From Inediibacterium massiliense (GTDB taxonomy: Bacteria; Bacillota; Clostridia; Peptostreptococcales; Thermotaleaceae): DNA of 64,000 nucleotides. Every line of letters starts with the position of its first letter. The first letter of the stretch is position 1. The stretch lies in contig NZ_LN876586.1 in assembly GCF_001282725.1 (NCBI RefSeq), forward strand, positions 707,009 through 771,008, in the 5' to 3' direction. The notes beneath the pieces are model-generated. The model had not been told where the DNA came from. It did no database searches and saw only the letters and a program-made list of their open reading frames with translations. A program made the translations under genes and the position numbers. Below, one piece after another: positions 7,852 to 17,633 of this stretch.

Positions 7852-8433
7852 ATGGCTTTAATTCCAATGGTAGTAGAACAAACAAACAGAGGAGAAAGAT
7901 CCTATGATATATATTCTAGACTATTAAAGGATAGAATAATATTTTTAGGAGATGAAGTAAATGATCATACTGCAAGTTTAATTGTAGCTCAATTGTTATT
8001 TTTAGAAGCAGAAGATCCAGATAAGGATATTATGATATATATTAATAGTCCTGGAGGATCTATTACAGCTGGAATGGCAATTTTTGATACAATGCAATAC
8101 ATCAAACCAGATGTATCAACAATTTGTATAGGAATGGCTGCAAGTATGGGTGCATTTTTATTGGCAGCTGGAGCAAAAGGAAAAAGATTTGCTCTTCCTA
8201 ATGCAGAAATAATGATTCATCAGCCACTAGGTGGAACTCGCGGTCAAGCTGAGGATATTAGAATTCATGCTGAAAGAATTCTTAAGATGAGAGAGACAAT
8301 TAATAAAATATTAAGTGAGAGAACTGGTCAGCCTCTTGATAAAATTTCAAAAGATACAGATAGAGATAATTTTATGGAGGCAAAAGAAGCTGTCGAGTAT
8401 GGTTTAATAGACAAGGTGATCACTTCTAGATAA
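7852..8433 (+). CDS. clpP: ATP-dependent Clp protease proteolytic subunit
   Basis: Serine peptidase subunit of the Clp protease; it forms the tetradecameric chamber used with ClpX. At 193 residues it has the standard length. The catalytic triad is visible as Ser98 in [11 protein letters not shown], His123 in [10 protein letters not shown] and probably Asp172 in DTDRDNF. AGGAGG lies ahead of the ATG. It sits between tig and clpX and is probably cotranscribed with both. Confidence 0.98.
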   Translation: MALIPMVVEQTNRGERSYDIYSRLLKDRIIFLGDEVNDHTASLIVAQLLFLEAEDPDKDIMIYINSPGGSITAGMAIFDTMQYIKPDVSTICIGMAASMGAFLLAAGAKGKRFALPNAEIMIHQPLGGTRGQAEDIRIHAERILKMRETINKILSERTGQPLDKISKDTDRDNFMEAKEAVEYGLIDKVITSR

Positions 8434-8453
8434 TAGGAAAGAGAGGTGAGATA

Positions 8454-9725
8454 ATGTCAAGATTTGACGAAAAAAAGCAACTGAAATGTTCATTTTGTGG
8501 AAAATCTCAGGATCAAGTAAAAAGACTTATTGCAGGTCCTAGTGTATATATTTGTGATGAATGTATTGAACTTTGTCAAGAAATCATTCAAGAAGAGTTT
8601 GATGAAAATGTTGAATTAGATCTTACTGATCTTCCAAAGCCACAAGAAATTAGAAATATTCTAGAACAATATGTTGTAGGACAAGACAAAGCCAAAAAAG
8701 CTTTGGCAGTAGCAGTATATAATCATTATAAAAGAATTAATCATCAAGGAAATAATGATGATGTAGAGCTTCAAAAGAGTAATATACTTATGCTTGGACC
8801 TACAGGATCTGGAAAGACATTACTTGCTCAAACTTTAGCAAAGATATTAAATGTTCCTTTTGCTATTGCCGATGCGACTTCTTTAACAGAAGCAGGATAT
8901 GTAGGAGAAGATGTTGAAAATATTCTTTTAAAATTGATTCAAGCTGCTGACTATGATATTGAAAGAGCAGAAAAAGGAATTATCTATATTGATGAAATAG
9001 ATAAGATCGCAAGAAAATCAGATAATCCATCTATTACTAGAGATGTAAGTGGAGAAGGAGTTCAACAAGCTCTTTTAAAAATATTAGAAGGAACAGTAGC
9101 AAGTGTACCTCCTCAAGGAGGAAGAAAACATCCTCATCAAGAATTTATTCAAATAGATACTACAAATGTTTTATTTATTTGTGGTGGAGCATTTGATGGA
9201 ATAGAAAAAATCATTCAAAAAAGAACTGGTCATAAAGCTATGGGTTTCGGCGCAGATATCCAAAGAAAGGAAGAAAAGGATATAGGAGCTTTATTAGATC
9301 AAATTCAACCAGAGGATTTACTTCATTATGGATTGATTCCAGAATTTGTAGGAAGACTTCCAGTAGTTGTGACTTTAAAACAACTAGATGAAGAAGCCTT
9401 AGTTCAAATACTAAATGAACCTAAAAATGCTTTGGTAAAACAATATAAAAAATTGTTTGAAATGGATAGCGTGGAATTAGAGGTAGATGAAGAAGCACTA
9501 AGATCTATTGCTAAAAAAGCTATTGAAAGAAAAACCGGTGCAAGAGGGTTAAGAGGTATTATGGAAGGAATTATGATGAATATCATGTATGATATTCCAT
9601 CTAGGAATGATATTACAAAATGTATTATTACTAAAGATAGTGTTGAAAATGGAACAGAACCTACTTTAGTACTTTCTGAGAATAAAAAAAGAACAAAGAA
9701 AAAAACAGAAGAAACTGCATCTTAA
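8454..9725 (+). CDS. clpX: ATP-dependent Clp protease ATP-binding subunit ClpX
   Basis: AAA+ unfoldase that feeds tagged substrates to ClpP. It has 423 residues. The N-terminal C4 zinc domain has Cys12, Cys15, Cys34 and Cys37. Walker A GPTGSGKT is at 115-122 and Walker [12 protein letters not shown] at about 180. The ClpP-contacting IGF-type loop is represented by the [10 protein letters not shown] segment. GAGAGGTGAG precedes the ATG by a short gap. It is last gene of the unit and is followed directly by a terminator. In many clostridia lonB and lon come next; here lon is 12.8 kb away. Confidence 0.98.
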   Translation: MSRFDEKKQLKCSFCGKSQDQVKRLIAGPSVYICDECIELCQEIIQEEFDENVELDLTDLPKPQEIRNILEQYVVGQDKAKKALAVAVYNHYKRINHQGNNDDVELQKSNILMLGPTGSGKTLLAQTLAKILNVPFAIADATSLTEAGYVGEDVENILLKLIQAADYDIERAEKGIIYIDEIDKIARKSDNPSITRDVSGEGVQQALLKILEGTVASVPPQGGRKHPHQEFIQIDTTNVLFICGGAFDGIEKIIQKRTGHKAMGFGADIQRKEEKDIGALLDQIQPEDLLHYGLIPEFVGRLPVVVTLKQLDEEALVQILNEPKNALVKQYKKLFEMDSVELEVDEEALRSIAKKAIERKTGARGLRGIMEGIMMNIMYDIPSRNDITKCIITKDSVENGTEPTLVLSENKKRTKKKTEETAS

Positions 9726-9727
9726 CA

Positions 9728-9758
9728 AAAACCGTCAATCCTTGATTGACGGTTTTTA
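9728..9758. terminator. Bidirectional terminator, clpX / pyrophosphatase
   Basis: AAAACCGTCAATC / GATTGACGGTTTTT hairpin with T-runs on both strands, between the convergent genes. Confidence 0.9.
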
Positions 9759-9762
9759 AAGT

Positions 9763-11388
9763 TTATATATAGTTTAATAATTCTATTGCATGAGTAAGCA
9801 TAGGTACGATTTGTTTTTTTCTAGAAACAATATCTTTTGCAAATGCTCCTTGTATAGGATCTATATGAAAAGCATAGGATAATAAGTTTTCGTTAGATGA
9901 ACTATAAAAGAAATATGATCCTTCGTTAATAATATCTGTAACAGTTAAAATAAGCATATGATATTCTTTTTGTTGTCTGAGTTGATCCATAAATTTGATT
10001 AAGATAGACTGTTTTTTATTTACTTCTTCTATATCTAAAGTAAATACTTGAGATATACCTATTTTCATATCATGTATTAAAAAGTCTTTAAAATCTCTAA
10101 AAAATATTTCTTCTTCTGTATATCCTTCTAAAGCTGTTCCAGCTTTAAACATGGATAGGGCATATTCATCTAGATTTAATTGAGTAATTTTATTTAACTC
10201 CTCTACGGCATGAATATCTCTTTGGGTACAGGTAGGAGATTTAAAATAAAGTGTATCAGAAATAATTCCACTTAACATAAGACCTGCCATAGAACAAGGA
10301 ATAGAAATATGATTAGATTTATATAATTCATAAATAATTGTACAAGTAGATCCAATAGGGATATTCATAAAATTTATAGGTAGATTTGTAGATATTCCTC
10401 CTATTTTATGGTGGTCAATAATCTCTAATATTTGAGCGTCATCAATGCCTTCAGCGCTCTGTGAAAATTCATTGTGATCTACTAGTATAACTTGTTTTTT
10501 TTGAGGATTGAGAAGATGTTTTCTGCCTATAAATCCCATGAATTTTCTATTGGCATCTAAAATAGGATAATTTCTAAAATTAGTTGTAATAATATCATCT
10601 TTGATGTCATCTATATAATCATCTAAAGAAAATTTAACTAATGAAGATTTTTTCATGATTTTACATACAAAATTACATTGTTGAAATAGTTTACTGACAG
10701 TATAAGTATCTTTTGGAATTTTAATAATAGGAACACTATTTTTTTGTGCCAGGTCAATATATTTTTGAGGAATTTCACATTCTCCCGTGATAATGAGGAG
10801 TTGAACTTTATTTGAAATAGCCATTTCAATAATATCATATCGATCTCCTACAATAATAATGTCTTTAGATCCTAGTAAACCCACTATAGATTTGTAATAG
10901 TAAGCCATGACAGATACGTTTCCTTCTACCAGTTTATCTTCATCTGGAATATAAAGAGGAATTCCATCAAGGTCATTGATAATATTAGATAGTGAAGTTT
11001 TAATATGACGAAAATCTCCATGAATCATTTCCATAGCAATATCTTTCATTGTAAGGAGCCCTTTTAGAAATCTATTTTCATCTACAATTGGAATGGTTTT
11101 GAGCTGATTAGATTCCATATGATGATAAGCATGAAGAATAGAATGATGTTGTTGGATAGGAGATACTTGTGTATATTCTAAATCTTTTACCTGTATTTTT
11201 ACATTTTCAAGAAAATCTGGATGATTTACATTAAATTTATCAAGTACATATAAAGATTCTTTTTGTATTGTACCTAAAACTTTTGGAACAGTGGACTCAC
11301 CCATTTGATTCTTTAAATAAGAATAAGCAATAGCTGAACATACGGAGTCCGTATCAGGATTTTGATGACCAAATATGAGTGTTTTCAT
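9763..11388 (-). CDS. Manganese-dependent inorganic pyrophosphatase, CBS/DRTGG-regulated
   Basis: Family II (DHH) pyrophosphatase that hydrolyses PPi to phosphate in the cytoplasm. It has 541 residues because a regulatory insert splits the catalytic domain. The DHH part begins FGHQNPDTDSV (metal ligands His8, Asp12, Asp14). CBS 1 lies at about 70-125, a DRTGG domain at about 125-240 and CBS 2 at about 245-300. The catalytic core then resumes with ILVDHNEFSQ and IIDHHKIGG, and the DHHA2 domain ends the protein. Such CBS-PPases are known to be controlled by adenine nucleotides, and those with DRTGG also by diadenosine polyphosphates. Single gene, convergent with clpX. Confidence 0.92.
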   Translation of the reverse strand: MKTLIFGHQNPDTDSVCSAIAYSYLKNQMGESTVPKVLGTIQKESLYVLDKFNVNHPDFLENVKIQVKDLEYTQVSPIQQHHSILHAYHHMESNQLKTIPIVDENRFLKGLLTMKDIAMEMIHGDFRHIKTSLSNIINDLDGIPLYIPDEDKLVEGNVSVMAYYYKSIVGLLGSKDIIIVGDRYDIIEMAISNKVQLLIITGECEIPQKYIDLAQKNSVPIIKIPKDTYTVSKLFQQCNFVCKIMKKSSLVKFSLDDYIDDIKDDIITTNFRNYPILDANRKFMGFIGRKHLLNPQKKQVILVDHNEFSQSAEGIDDAQILEIIDHHKIGGISTNLPINFMNIPIGSTCTIIYELYKSNHISIPCSMAGLMLSGIISDTLYFKSPTCTQRDIHAVEELNKITQLNLDEYALSMFKAGTALEGYTEEEIFFRDFKDFLIHDMKIGISQVFTLDIEEVNKKQSILIKFMDQLRQQKEYHMLILTVTDIINEGSYFFYSSSNENLLSYAFHIDPIQGAFAKDIVSRKKQIVPMLTHAIELLNYI

Positions 11389-11576
11389 AATGCACCTCTT
11401 TCTAGTTCTTTAAAAAATTATATCAATGAATAAATTGTAGATGATTTTAAAAATAGTTTGATGACTGAAGTGAATTCATCAAAATATCTATATTGTATCA
11501 TTGTATGTAGTAGGTTTCAACATTTTGAGTGAAATAGAATATTGTAAAATGAATAGAAAGAAAAGAAAGCGTTCAC

Positions 11577-11616
11577 AAAAAAATAAAACCGATAGGTTAT
11601 TTTGAACCTATCGGTT
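11577..11616 (-). terminator. Intrinsic terminator of sda operon
   Basis: On the minus strand AACCGATAGGTT / AACCTATCGGTT is followed by TTATTTTTTT. Confidence 0.85.
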
Positions 11617-11627
11617 AGAAACTTGAA

Positions 11628-12503
11628 TTATTCGCCAAATACTTGTCTTTGAAGCTCTTTTCCTGTAGGAGTAGCGGCTACTCCTCCAAGGGCAGTTTCA
11701 CGTAATGCACATGGAAGACTTTTTCCTACTTCGTACATGGCAGATACTACATCATCAAAAGGAATATAGCTTTTCACACCACTTAAAACCATATCAGCAG
11801 TCGTAAGAGCAGAAACAGTTCCAGATGCATTTCTCTTTGCACAAGGAATTTCAACGAGTCCTGCTACAGGATCACAAACAAGTCCCAAAATATTTTTAAT
11901 CACAATAGCAGCTGCATCTAAAGATTCTGATACTGTTCCTCCCATCATTTCTACTACGGCTGCAGAAGCCATAGCAGCAGCTGAGCCACATTCTGCTTGG
12001 CAACCTCCCTCAGCACCTGATACAGTAGCATTTTTTGCAATAATCATGCCGATTCCTGTAGCAGTTAAAAGACCTTTTACCATATCATCTTCAGATAGAT
12101 TTAATTTTTCACCAGCAGACAAAATAGTTGCAGGGACAATTCCACAAGATCCAGCTGTAGGAGCAGCTACAATTCTACCCATAGCAGCATTGACTTCTGA
12201 ACAAGAAATAGCTCTAGCCATTGCTTTTACCATAAAATCTCCTGTTAAAGTTTTTTTATTTTGGACATATTTATTAAGTTTGAAAGCGTTTCCTCCAATG
12301 AGCCCACTATGAGATTTTACTTCTTTATTTAAAGCTTCTTCAGCAGAAGCTTTCATTACTTTAAAAGAATTTCTCATTTTTTCAAAAACATCTTTTTCAG
12401 TTAAACTACTATCTTCAGCTTCTGATTTTAAAGTATATTTCCAAATGGTTAAATTTTCTTGTTGACAGACTTCTATCAATTCTTTTCCAGAGTTTACAAA
12501 CAT
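11628..12503 (-). CDS. sdaAA: L-serine dehydratase, iron-sulfur-dependent, alpha subunit
   Basis: Catalytic subunit of the two-subunit Fe-S L-serine ammonia-lyase, which converts serine to pyruvate and ammonia. It has 291 residues. Conserved segments with cluster-binding Cys candidates are GSCGIVPATILSAG, GGCQAECGSAAAMAS and LVCDPVAGLVEIPCAKRNA. It follows sdaAB with a 2-base gap, so the two are translated together. The oxygen-sensitive cluster fits an anaerobic lifestyle. Serine deamination feeds pyruvate fermentation; the fhs gene elsewhere would handle linked C1 units. Confidence 0.96.
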   Translation of the reverse strand: MFVNSGKELIEVCQQENLTIWKYTLKSEAEDSSLTEKDVFEKMRNSFKVMKASAEEALNKEVKSHSGLIGGNAFKLNKYVQNKKTLTGDFMVKAMARAISCSEVNAAMGRIVAAPTAGSCGIVPATILSAGEKLNLSEDDMVKGLLTATGIGMIIAKNATVSGAEGGCQAECGSAAAMASAAVVEMMGGTVSESLDAAAIVIKNILGLVCDPVAGLVEIPCAKRNASGTVSALTTADMVLSGVKSYIPFDDVVSAMYEVGKSLPCALRETALGGVAATPTGKELQRQVFGE

Positions 12504-12505
12504 AT

Positions 12506-13195
12506 CTATTCTCCTTCCACCATAGGATTGATAATTTTTACATCATCAATCAAAGATATGGATTTTATTTCTTCGATGACTTCATCGGATAATAAACCAT
12601 CAGTTTCTATGACCATAGTAGCTTCTACACCTTTTTTCTTTTGATAAACTTTCATATTGGCAATATTAATATTTCTTTCAAATAATACTTTTGTAATTTG
12701 CCATATGACTCCAGGAACATCTTGATGTTTTGTAATAATGGTTGGATTATTTCCTGTAAATTCTACAGAAGTTCCATTGATATCAAAAATAAGAATGTTT
12801 CCTCCTCCAATAGAAGAGCCTGTAATCTCTGAAGTAGAACCATCTTTTTTGATAATGATAAATTTTACAGTATTGGGGTGAACATCTCCTAAATCTGTTT
12901 CTATGAATTCAAAAGAAATACCTTGTTCTTTTGCTAATTCAAAAGAATTTCGAAGCCTTTCATCCCAAGGGTCTAAAAGTAAGATTCCTGCTACTAATGC
13001 TTTATCAGTTCCGTGTCCTTTATATGTTTTTGCAAAAGATCCATGAAGTAAAAATTTTACTTTTTCAATATTCCCTCCAGAAATAATTCGAGAAGTTTTG
13101 GCAAGCCTTGCAGCACCAGCAGTATGAGAACTAGATGGTCCAACCATAATAGGTCCCATAATATCAAAGATACTGTAATTTTTCATTATTCTCAC
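12506..13195 (-). CDS. sdaAB: L-serine dehydratase, iron-sulfur-dependent, beta subunit
   Basis: Partner subunit of 229 residues. The N-terminal half has the family motif MVGPSSSHTAGAAR, and the C-terminal part (about 150-220) is an ACT domain (PGVIWQITKVLFERNINIANM) that may bind serine. It is first gene of the sda operon. The leader of about 140 bases on the minus strand has a good -10 (TATAAT near 13336-13341). No riboswitch is visible. Confidence 0.96.
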   Translation of the reverse strand: MRIMKNYSIFDIMGPIMVGPSSSHTAGAARLAKTSRIISGGNIEKVKFLLHGSFAKTYKGHGTDKALVAGILLLDPWDERLRNSFELAKEQGISFEFIETDLGDVHPNTVKFIIIKKDGSTSEITGSSIGGGNILIFDINGTSVEFTGNNPTIITKHQDVPGVIWQITKVLFERNINIANMKVYQKKKGVEATMVIETDGLLSDEVIEEIKSISLIDDVKIINPMVEGE

Positions 13196-13500
13196 TCCTT
13201 AGTATGAGTATAAGATTAAGATTTTAATAAAAATTTTGAAAATTTGTTGAAAAATTTAAATTGAGTTCTATGTAAATCGTATATATAAATAGATACCCTG
13301 TTTCATAATATTCAATGTATTTATATTTAATTTTATTATAGCATACTCCTATTTTTTGTATATTATTTTCAATTATGTATACATTACAAAATAATATAAA
13401 ATACCCATAAAAATAAAAAAAATTTTCAAAGTATGATAAAATATTCATAAACTATTTTAAGTTACTAAATATGATGGATCAATTCAAGAAGGAGAATAAT

Positions 13501-14151
13501 ATGAGAAGAAGAAAGAAAAAAGGAGCAGATGAGAAACTACTTAGTTATACTACTTATGTGATACAAGATCCTTGTTTATATAAAGGAAAATGGAATGAAG
13601 AATTTCAAAATGAAAATCCTATTTATTTAGAATTAGGGATGGGAAGAGGAAAGTTCTTGACTACTTTGGCTTTGAAACATCCAAATATAAATTTTATAGG
13701 AATGGAAATGAAAGAAGAAGTTTTGTTAAAAGCTGTGGAAAAAGCATATGAATTAGATCTTAAAAACATTCTTTTTATATGGGGAGATGTAAAAAAAATA
13801 GAGGAGTATTTTGATAAAAACGAAGTACAAAGATTATTTATTAACTTTTGTGATCCTTGGCCTAAAAAGAGATGGGCTAAAAGAAGATTAACTCATCATA
13901 ATTTCTTAAAGATGTATAAAAATATATTAGAAGAAACAGGCGAAGTTCATTTTAAAACAGATAATGAAAAACTATTTGAGTTTTCACTAAATGAGTTTAG
14001 TAATGAGGGACTGTATTTAAAAAATATATCATTAGATTTAAAAGAAAGTGATATAGAGAATGTTACAACAGAATACGAAGATAAATTTATGAATCAAGGT
14101 CTTAAGATTTATAGATGTGAAGGAAAAATAGTAAATAATAACAATATCTAA
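13501..14151 (+). CDS. trmB: tRNA (guanine-N7)-methyltransferase
   Basis: Methylates G46 of tRNA using SAM. It has 217 residues from the ATG at 13501, which has AAGGAG 6 bases upstream; an in-frame ATG at 13471 has no site. The SAM-binding motif is LELGMGRGKFL, and the family hallmark FINFCDPWPKKRWAKRRL and VHFKTDNEKLFEFSL are present. It is the only gene between the divergent sda operon and the SAM riboswitch. Confidence 0.96.
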   Translation: MRRRKKKGADEKLLSYTTYVIQDPCLYKGKWNEEFQNENPIYLELGMGRGKFLTTLALKHPNINFIGMEMKEEVLLKAVEKAYELDLKNILFIWGDVKKIEEYFDKNEVQRLFINFCDPWPKKRWAKRRLTHHNFLKMYKNILEETGEVHFKTDNEKLFEFSLNEFSNEGLYLKNISLDLKESDIENVTTEYEDKFMNQGLKIYRCEGKIVNNNNI

Positions 14152-14157
14152 ATTCTA

Positions 14158-14186
14158 TTGACTTTATTATAAAACTTTCATATAAT
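14158..14186 (+). promoter_or_regulatory. Promoter of the SAM-riboswitch unit
   Basis: TTGACT at 14158-14163 and TATAAT at 14181-14186 with a 17-base spacer, just ahead of the aptamer. Confidence 0.7.
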
Positions 14187-14211
14187 ACTTACAGTATAAA
14201 AATTAAATAGT

Positions 14212-14313
14212 ATCTTATCCAGAGAGGTGGAGGGACTGGCCCTATGAAACCCAGCAACCTAGAATTTAATTCTGTGGTGCTAATTCCATCAGGTATTACC
14301 TGACAGATAAGAA
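14212..14313 (+). promoter_or_regulatory. SAM-I riboswitch (S-box)
   Basis: The conserved S-box core is present: AGAGAGGTGGAGGGACTGG, then CCCTATGAAACCC, CAGCAACC, and GGTGCTAATTCC followed by a short hairpin. The P1 stem pairs CTTATC (14214-14219) with GATAAG (14306-14311). It should turn off the downstream transporter when SAM is plentiful, by forming the terminator at 14322. Confidence 0.95.
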
Positions 14314-14321
14314 TGGAAGAT

Positions 14322-14353
14322 AACTTCTTGCATTATCTGCAAGAGGTTTTTTA
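14322..14353 (+). terminator. Riboswitch-controlled terminator
   Basis: CTTCTTGC / GCAAGAGG hairpin followed by TTTTTT, between the SAM-I aptamer and the transporter gene: the expression platform. Confidence 0.85.
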
Positions 14354-14378
14354 TTTATTAAAATTAGGAGGAATAATA

Positions 14379-15698
14379 ATGAATAAAAATCAAAAAAAAG
14401 GAAATCCATGGGCTTTGATTCCACTAGGTGTATTCCTAGTAATGTATCTAGCAACATCTATTGTTGTAGGGGATTTTTATAAAATGCCTGTGAGTGTGGC
14501 CTTTTTGGGAGCAAGTATTGTAGCTGTTGCAATGAATAGAAAGACTAGCATTCATGAAAAAGTAGAAGTATTTTGTAAAGGAGCAGGAAATACAAATATT
14601 ATTTTAATGTGTATCATTTTTATTTTAGCAGGAGGATTTGCTCAAGTAGCAAAAGAGATGGGAGCAGTAGATTCAACTGTAAATTTAGGTCTTAGTATAT
14701 TGCCGGGAAATATATTAATCGCAGGAGTTTTTGTAATAGGATGTTTTATTTCATTATCTGTAGGGACTTCAGTAGGAACTATTGTAGCACTTGCTCCTAT
14801 GGCTGTTGGAATTGCACAAAAGACTGGAATTCCTATGGGACTTGCATTAGGAGCAGTTGTTAGTGGAGCTATGTTTGGAGATAATCTTTCTATGATTTCT
14901 GATACAACAATTGCTGCTGCAAGAACACAAGGATGTCAAATGAGAGATAAATTTAAGATGAATTTTGCGATTGTTATACCTGCTGCAATGGTCACAGCAA
15001 TTTTATTTGCATCTAAAAATGTAGGAAATATGGTATTAGATGGAAATTATGAATATAGTTTATTAAAGGTATTGACTTATTTAACAGTTTTAATAGGAGC
15101 TTTATTAGGAGTTAATGTAATGATTGTTTTAGTAGGCGGAACATTATTTGCAGGAGTAGTTGGTATATACACGCATGCCTTTGATATATGGGGATTTGTG
15201 CAAGCTATAGGAAAAGGGATTATGGGTATGTCAGAGATTGTGATCATATCTATTTTAATTGGAGGTATGGTAGAAGTTATTAAATATAATGGTGGAATAG
15301 ATTTCCTACTTGAATTTATTACAAGTAGAATCAAGGGAAAAAAAGGAGCAGAGTTTGGAATCGCTCTTTTAGTAGGAATTGTAGATGTTTGTACTGCTAA
15401 TAATACCATTGCTATTGTAATGGCAGGACCTATTGCAAAGGATATTGCAGATCGATATGATATTGATCCTAAGAGATCAGCGAGCTTACTAGATACCTTC
15501 TCCTGCTTTTGCCAAGGAATGATTCCTTATGGAGCTCAACTTTTAGTTGCAGCTAGTGTAGCAGGAATATCATCTATATCTATTATGAAATATTTATATT
15601 ATCCTTATTTAATGGGGATTTGTGTAATACTTGCAATTGTATTTGGAATTCCAAGACCTAAAGAAGCTTCTATAAAAGATTTAAGTTTTGAAAAATAG
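14379..15698 (+). CDS. metT: NhaC-family transporter, predicted methionine transporter MetT
   Basis: Polytopic membrane protein of 439 residues from the Na+/H+ antiporter NhaC superfamily. Family-typical segments are SVGTSVGTIVALAPMAVGI and VSGAMFGDNLSMISDTTIAAA. The start at 14379 has AGGAGG 7 bases upstream; a longer frame from 14313 would begin inside the riboswitch. Control by a SAM-I riboswitch assigns it to the group predicted as methionine transporter MetT rather than a plain sodium/proton antiporter. This substrate is inferred from regulation, not from residues in the protein. Confidence 0.82.
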   Translation: MNKNQKKGNPWALIPLGVFLVMYLATSIVVGDFYKMPVSVAFLGASIVAVAMNRKTSIHEKVEVFCKGAGNTNIILMCIIFILAGGFAQVAKEMGAVDSTVNLGLSILPGNILIAGVFVIGCFISLSVGTSVGTIVALAPMAVGIAQKTGIPMGLALGAVVSGAMFGDNLSMISDTTIAAARTQGCQMRDKFKMNFAIVIPAAMVTAILFASKNVGNMVLDGNYEYSLLKVLTYLTVLIGALLGVNVMIVLVGGTLFAGVVGIYTHAFDIWGFVQAIGKGIMGMSEIVIISILIGGMVEVIKYNGGIDFLLEFITSRIKGKKGAEFGIALLVGIVDVCTANNTIAIVMAGPIAKDIADRYDIDPKRSASLLDTFSCFCQGMIPYGAQLLVAASVAGISSISIMKYLYYPYLMGICVILAIVFGIPRPKEASIKDLSFEK

Positions 15699-15722
15699 CC
15701 CCAATCTAAGATTGGGGTTTTG
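15698..15722 (+). terminator. Intrinsic terminator of metT
   Basis: CCCCAATCT / AGATTGGGG hairpin followed by TTTTGT. The loop is a single base. Confidence 0.85.
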
Positions 15723-15740
15723 TACTAGGAAGGTGAAAAA

Positions 15741-17408
15741 ATGAAATTTAGTGGATTTGAGTATGAAAGACCAGATATAAAAAATTATGAAGAAAAATTT
15801 AATCATCTACTACAAAAATTTTGTGATGGACAAAGTTTTGAGGAAGAGGATCAATTATTACAGGAGATCAATTTATTAAGAAATGAATTTGAAAGTATGA
15901 AAACTATTGTTTATATTCGTCACTGTATAGATACGAAGGATTCTTTTTATAAAGAGGAACAAAATTTTTTTGATCAATATACTCCTATTTATGAAAATTT
16001 AATTTCACAGTATTATAAAGCTTTGACAAAATCCAAATATAAAAATGATTTAGAAAAGAAATGGGGAAGTCAGCTTTTTAAAATTGCTCACATGAAAAAG
16101 AATGTAGTATCTTTTCTGATTTTAAAAGATTTAAATATTGAAAATAATCTCATGAGTGAGTATACAACTCTATTGTCTTCAGCAAAAATATATTTTCAAG
16201 GAAAATATCATACTCTTCCTCAAATGAGATTATTTCAAATGGATATAGATAGAAATATAAGAAAGAAAGCTGTAGATAAAAAATATGATTTTTTTATGAA
16301 AAATGAAAAGCACTTTGATGAAATCTATGATGAATTGGTAAAAGTAAGAGATCAAATGGCTAAAAAAATAGGATATAAAAATTTTGTACAATTAGGATAT
16401 GATCGTATGATTAGAATAGATTATAATCAAGAGATGATTAAAAATTTAAGGGAGAATATTAAAAAATATATTGTTCCTTTAAGCTTAAAATTAAGAGAAG
16501 AACAAAGAAAAAAATTAAATTTAAATGAACTTTATTATTATGATGAACTCATTTATTTCAAAAAAGGAAATGCAAAATTAGAATTAAATCCAAATGAAAT
16601 TTTACATAAGGGACTAAAAATGTATGAAGACTTATCAGAGGAGACAAAATACTTTTTTGAACATATGATTAAAAATAATTTATTAGATGTATTGAGTAAA
16701 AGTGGGAAATCTCCAGCTGGATTTTGTACTTATATCAAACAATATAAAACGCCTTTTATTTTTGCAAATTTTAATGGGACAGCAGATGATATAGATGTAC
16801 TTACTCATGAGGCAGGCCATGCTCTTCAAATGTATTTAAGTAAAGATTATCTCATTTCTGAATACAACTTTCCAACTTTAGATGCTTGTGAAATTCATGC
16901 TATGAGTATGGAATTTTTCACATATCCTTATATGGATCATTTTTTTGAAAATGCAGATCAATATAGACAAGTTCATTTAAGGGAGTTTTTACACTTTATT
17001 CCTTATGGGGCATTAGTAGATGAGTTTCAACATCATATTTATGAAAACCCAAATATGTCTATAAAAGATAGAAAAGATCTATGGGCAAAATTAGAAAATG
17101 AATATATTCCTTATAGAAATTATGGAGAAAATGAGTATTTAAAAAGAGGCGGTTATTGGCATCAACAAGGACATATTTTTAAAAACCCATTTTATTATAT
17201 TGATTATATATTGGCAGGAATTTGTGCATTGCAATTTTTTATGCAAGCTAAAAAAGATTTTCAAAGTACATGGAAAAACTATATGAATGTATGTAAAACA
17301 GGAGGAAGCAAATCTTTTTTAGAGCTTGTGAATATAGGAAAAATAAAATCTCCATTTGAAGAGGATTGTATCAAAAATATGGTACAGGAAATACAAAAAC
17401 AAAATTAA
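15741..17408 (+). CDS. M3 family oligoendopeptidase (PepF-like)
   Basis: Cytoplasmic zinc metallopeptidase of 555 residues that trims oligopeptides. The HEXXH motif is in LTHEAGHALQMYLS (residues about 355), and the third zinc ligand is the Glu in DACEIHAMSMEFF about 25 residues on. The C-terminal helices end in FLELVNIGKIKSPFEEDC, as in M3 enzymes. The ATG at 15741 follows AGGAAGGTG. It lies just after the metT terminator, so it may have its own promoter or depend on read-through. Its own terminator is interrupted by a repeat element. Confidence 0.93.
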   Translation: MKFSGFEYERPDIKNYEEKFNHLLQKFCDGQSFEEEDQLLQEINLLRNEFESMKTIVYIRHCIDTKDSFYKEEQNFFDQYTPIYENLISQYYKALTKSKYKNDLEKKWGSQLFKIAHMKKNVVSFLILKDLNIENNLMSEYTTLLSSAKIYFQGKYHTLPQMRLFQMDIDRNIRKKAVDKKYDFFMKNEKHFDEIYDELVKVRDQMAKKIGYKNFVQLGYDRMIRIDYNQEMIKNLRENIKKYIVPLSLKLREEQRKKLNLNELYYYDELIYFKKGNAKLELNPNEILHKGLKMYEDLSEETKYFFEHMIKNNLLDVLSKSGKSPAGFCTYIKQYKTPFIFANFNGTADDIDVLTHEAGHALQMYLSKDYLISEYNFPTLDACEIHAMSMEFFTYPYMDHFFENADQYRQVHLREFLHFIPYGALVDEFQHHIYENPNMSIKDRKDLWAKLENEYIPYRNYGENEYLKRGGYWHQQGHIFKNPFYYIDYILAGICALQFFMQAKKDFQSTWKNYMNVCKTGGSKSFLELVNIGKIKSPFEEDCIKNMVQEIQKQN

Positions 17409-17426
17409 AAACCACCTTATGGGTGG

Positions 17427-17633
17427 ATAAGTTTGTAGACAAAGTCATAAAAAACGTCACTGATTTTCAAATTTGGAAAATATAAAGAAACGATCGAAAA
17501 TAGCATTACAAACTCGCTATGCTCAAACAGTGTAATGCTAAGCATTTTCTTACTTATTCTATATTTTCATAAATTCTCAATAAATGTTCCTAATTTCTAT
17601 GACTTTGTTACAATATACTTTGTCAACATTCTG
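17427..17633. mobile_element. MITE-like element, copy 1 (207 bp), inside a terminator
   Basis: Non-coding element nearly identical to the copy at 51153-51357. The ends carry imperfect inverted repeats: TTTGTAGACAAAGTCATA near the left end, and TATGACTTTGT followed by ACTTTGTCAAC at the right end. The middle contains a hairpin, AGCATTACA / TGTAATGCT. It is flanked by a 16-base direct repeat, ACCACCTTATGGGTGG, at 17411-17426 and 17634-17649, which is itself a hairpin. This looks like a target-site duplication of the M3 peptidase gene's terminator. It has no ORF. An IS1182-type parent is plausible, since that family is known to enter palindromes with long duplications, but none is present here. 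Confidence 0.85.

Noticed and set aside
13224-13448. Minus-strand frame of 74 codons upstream of sdaAB
   Set aside because: It lies in the AT-rich leader, has no ribosome binding site and a Tyr/Phe/Ile-only composition typical of chance frames.
14313-14378. Longer N-terminus for the MetT-like transporter
   Set aside because: It would start inside the SAM riboswitch and run through its terminator; the ATG at 14379 has a clear ribosome binding site.
17427-17633. Group IIC intron remnant next to a terminator
   Set aside because: Such introns insert after a terminator stem but do not duplicate the hairpin, and no domain V/VI fold or reverse transcriptase is present.
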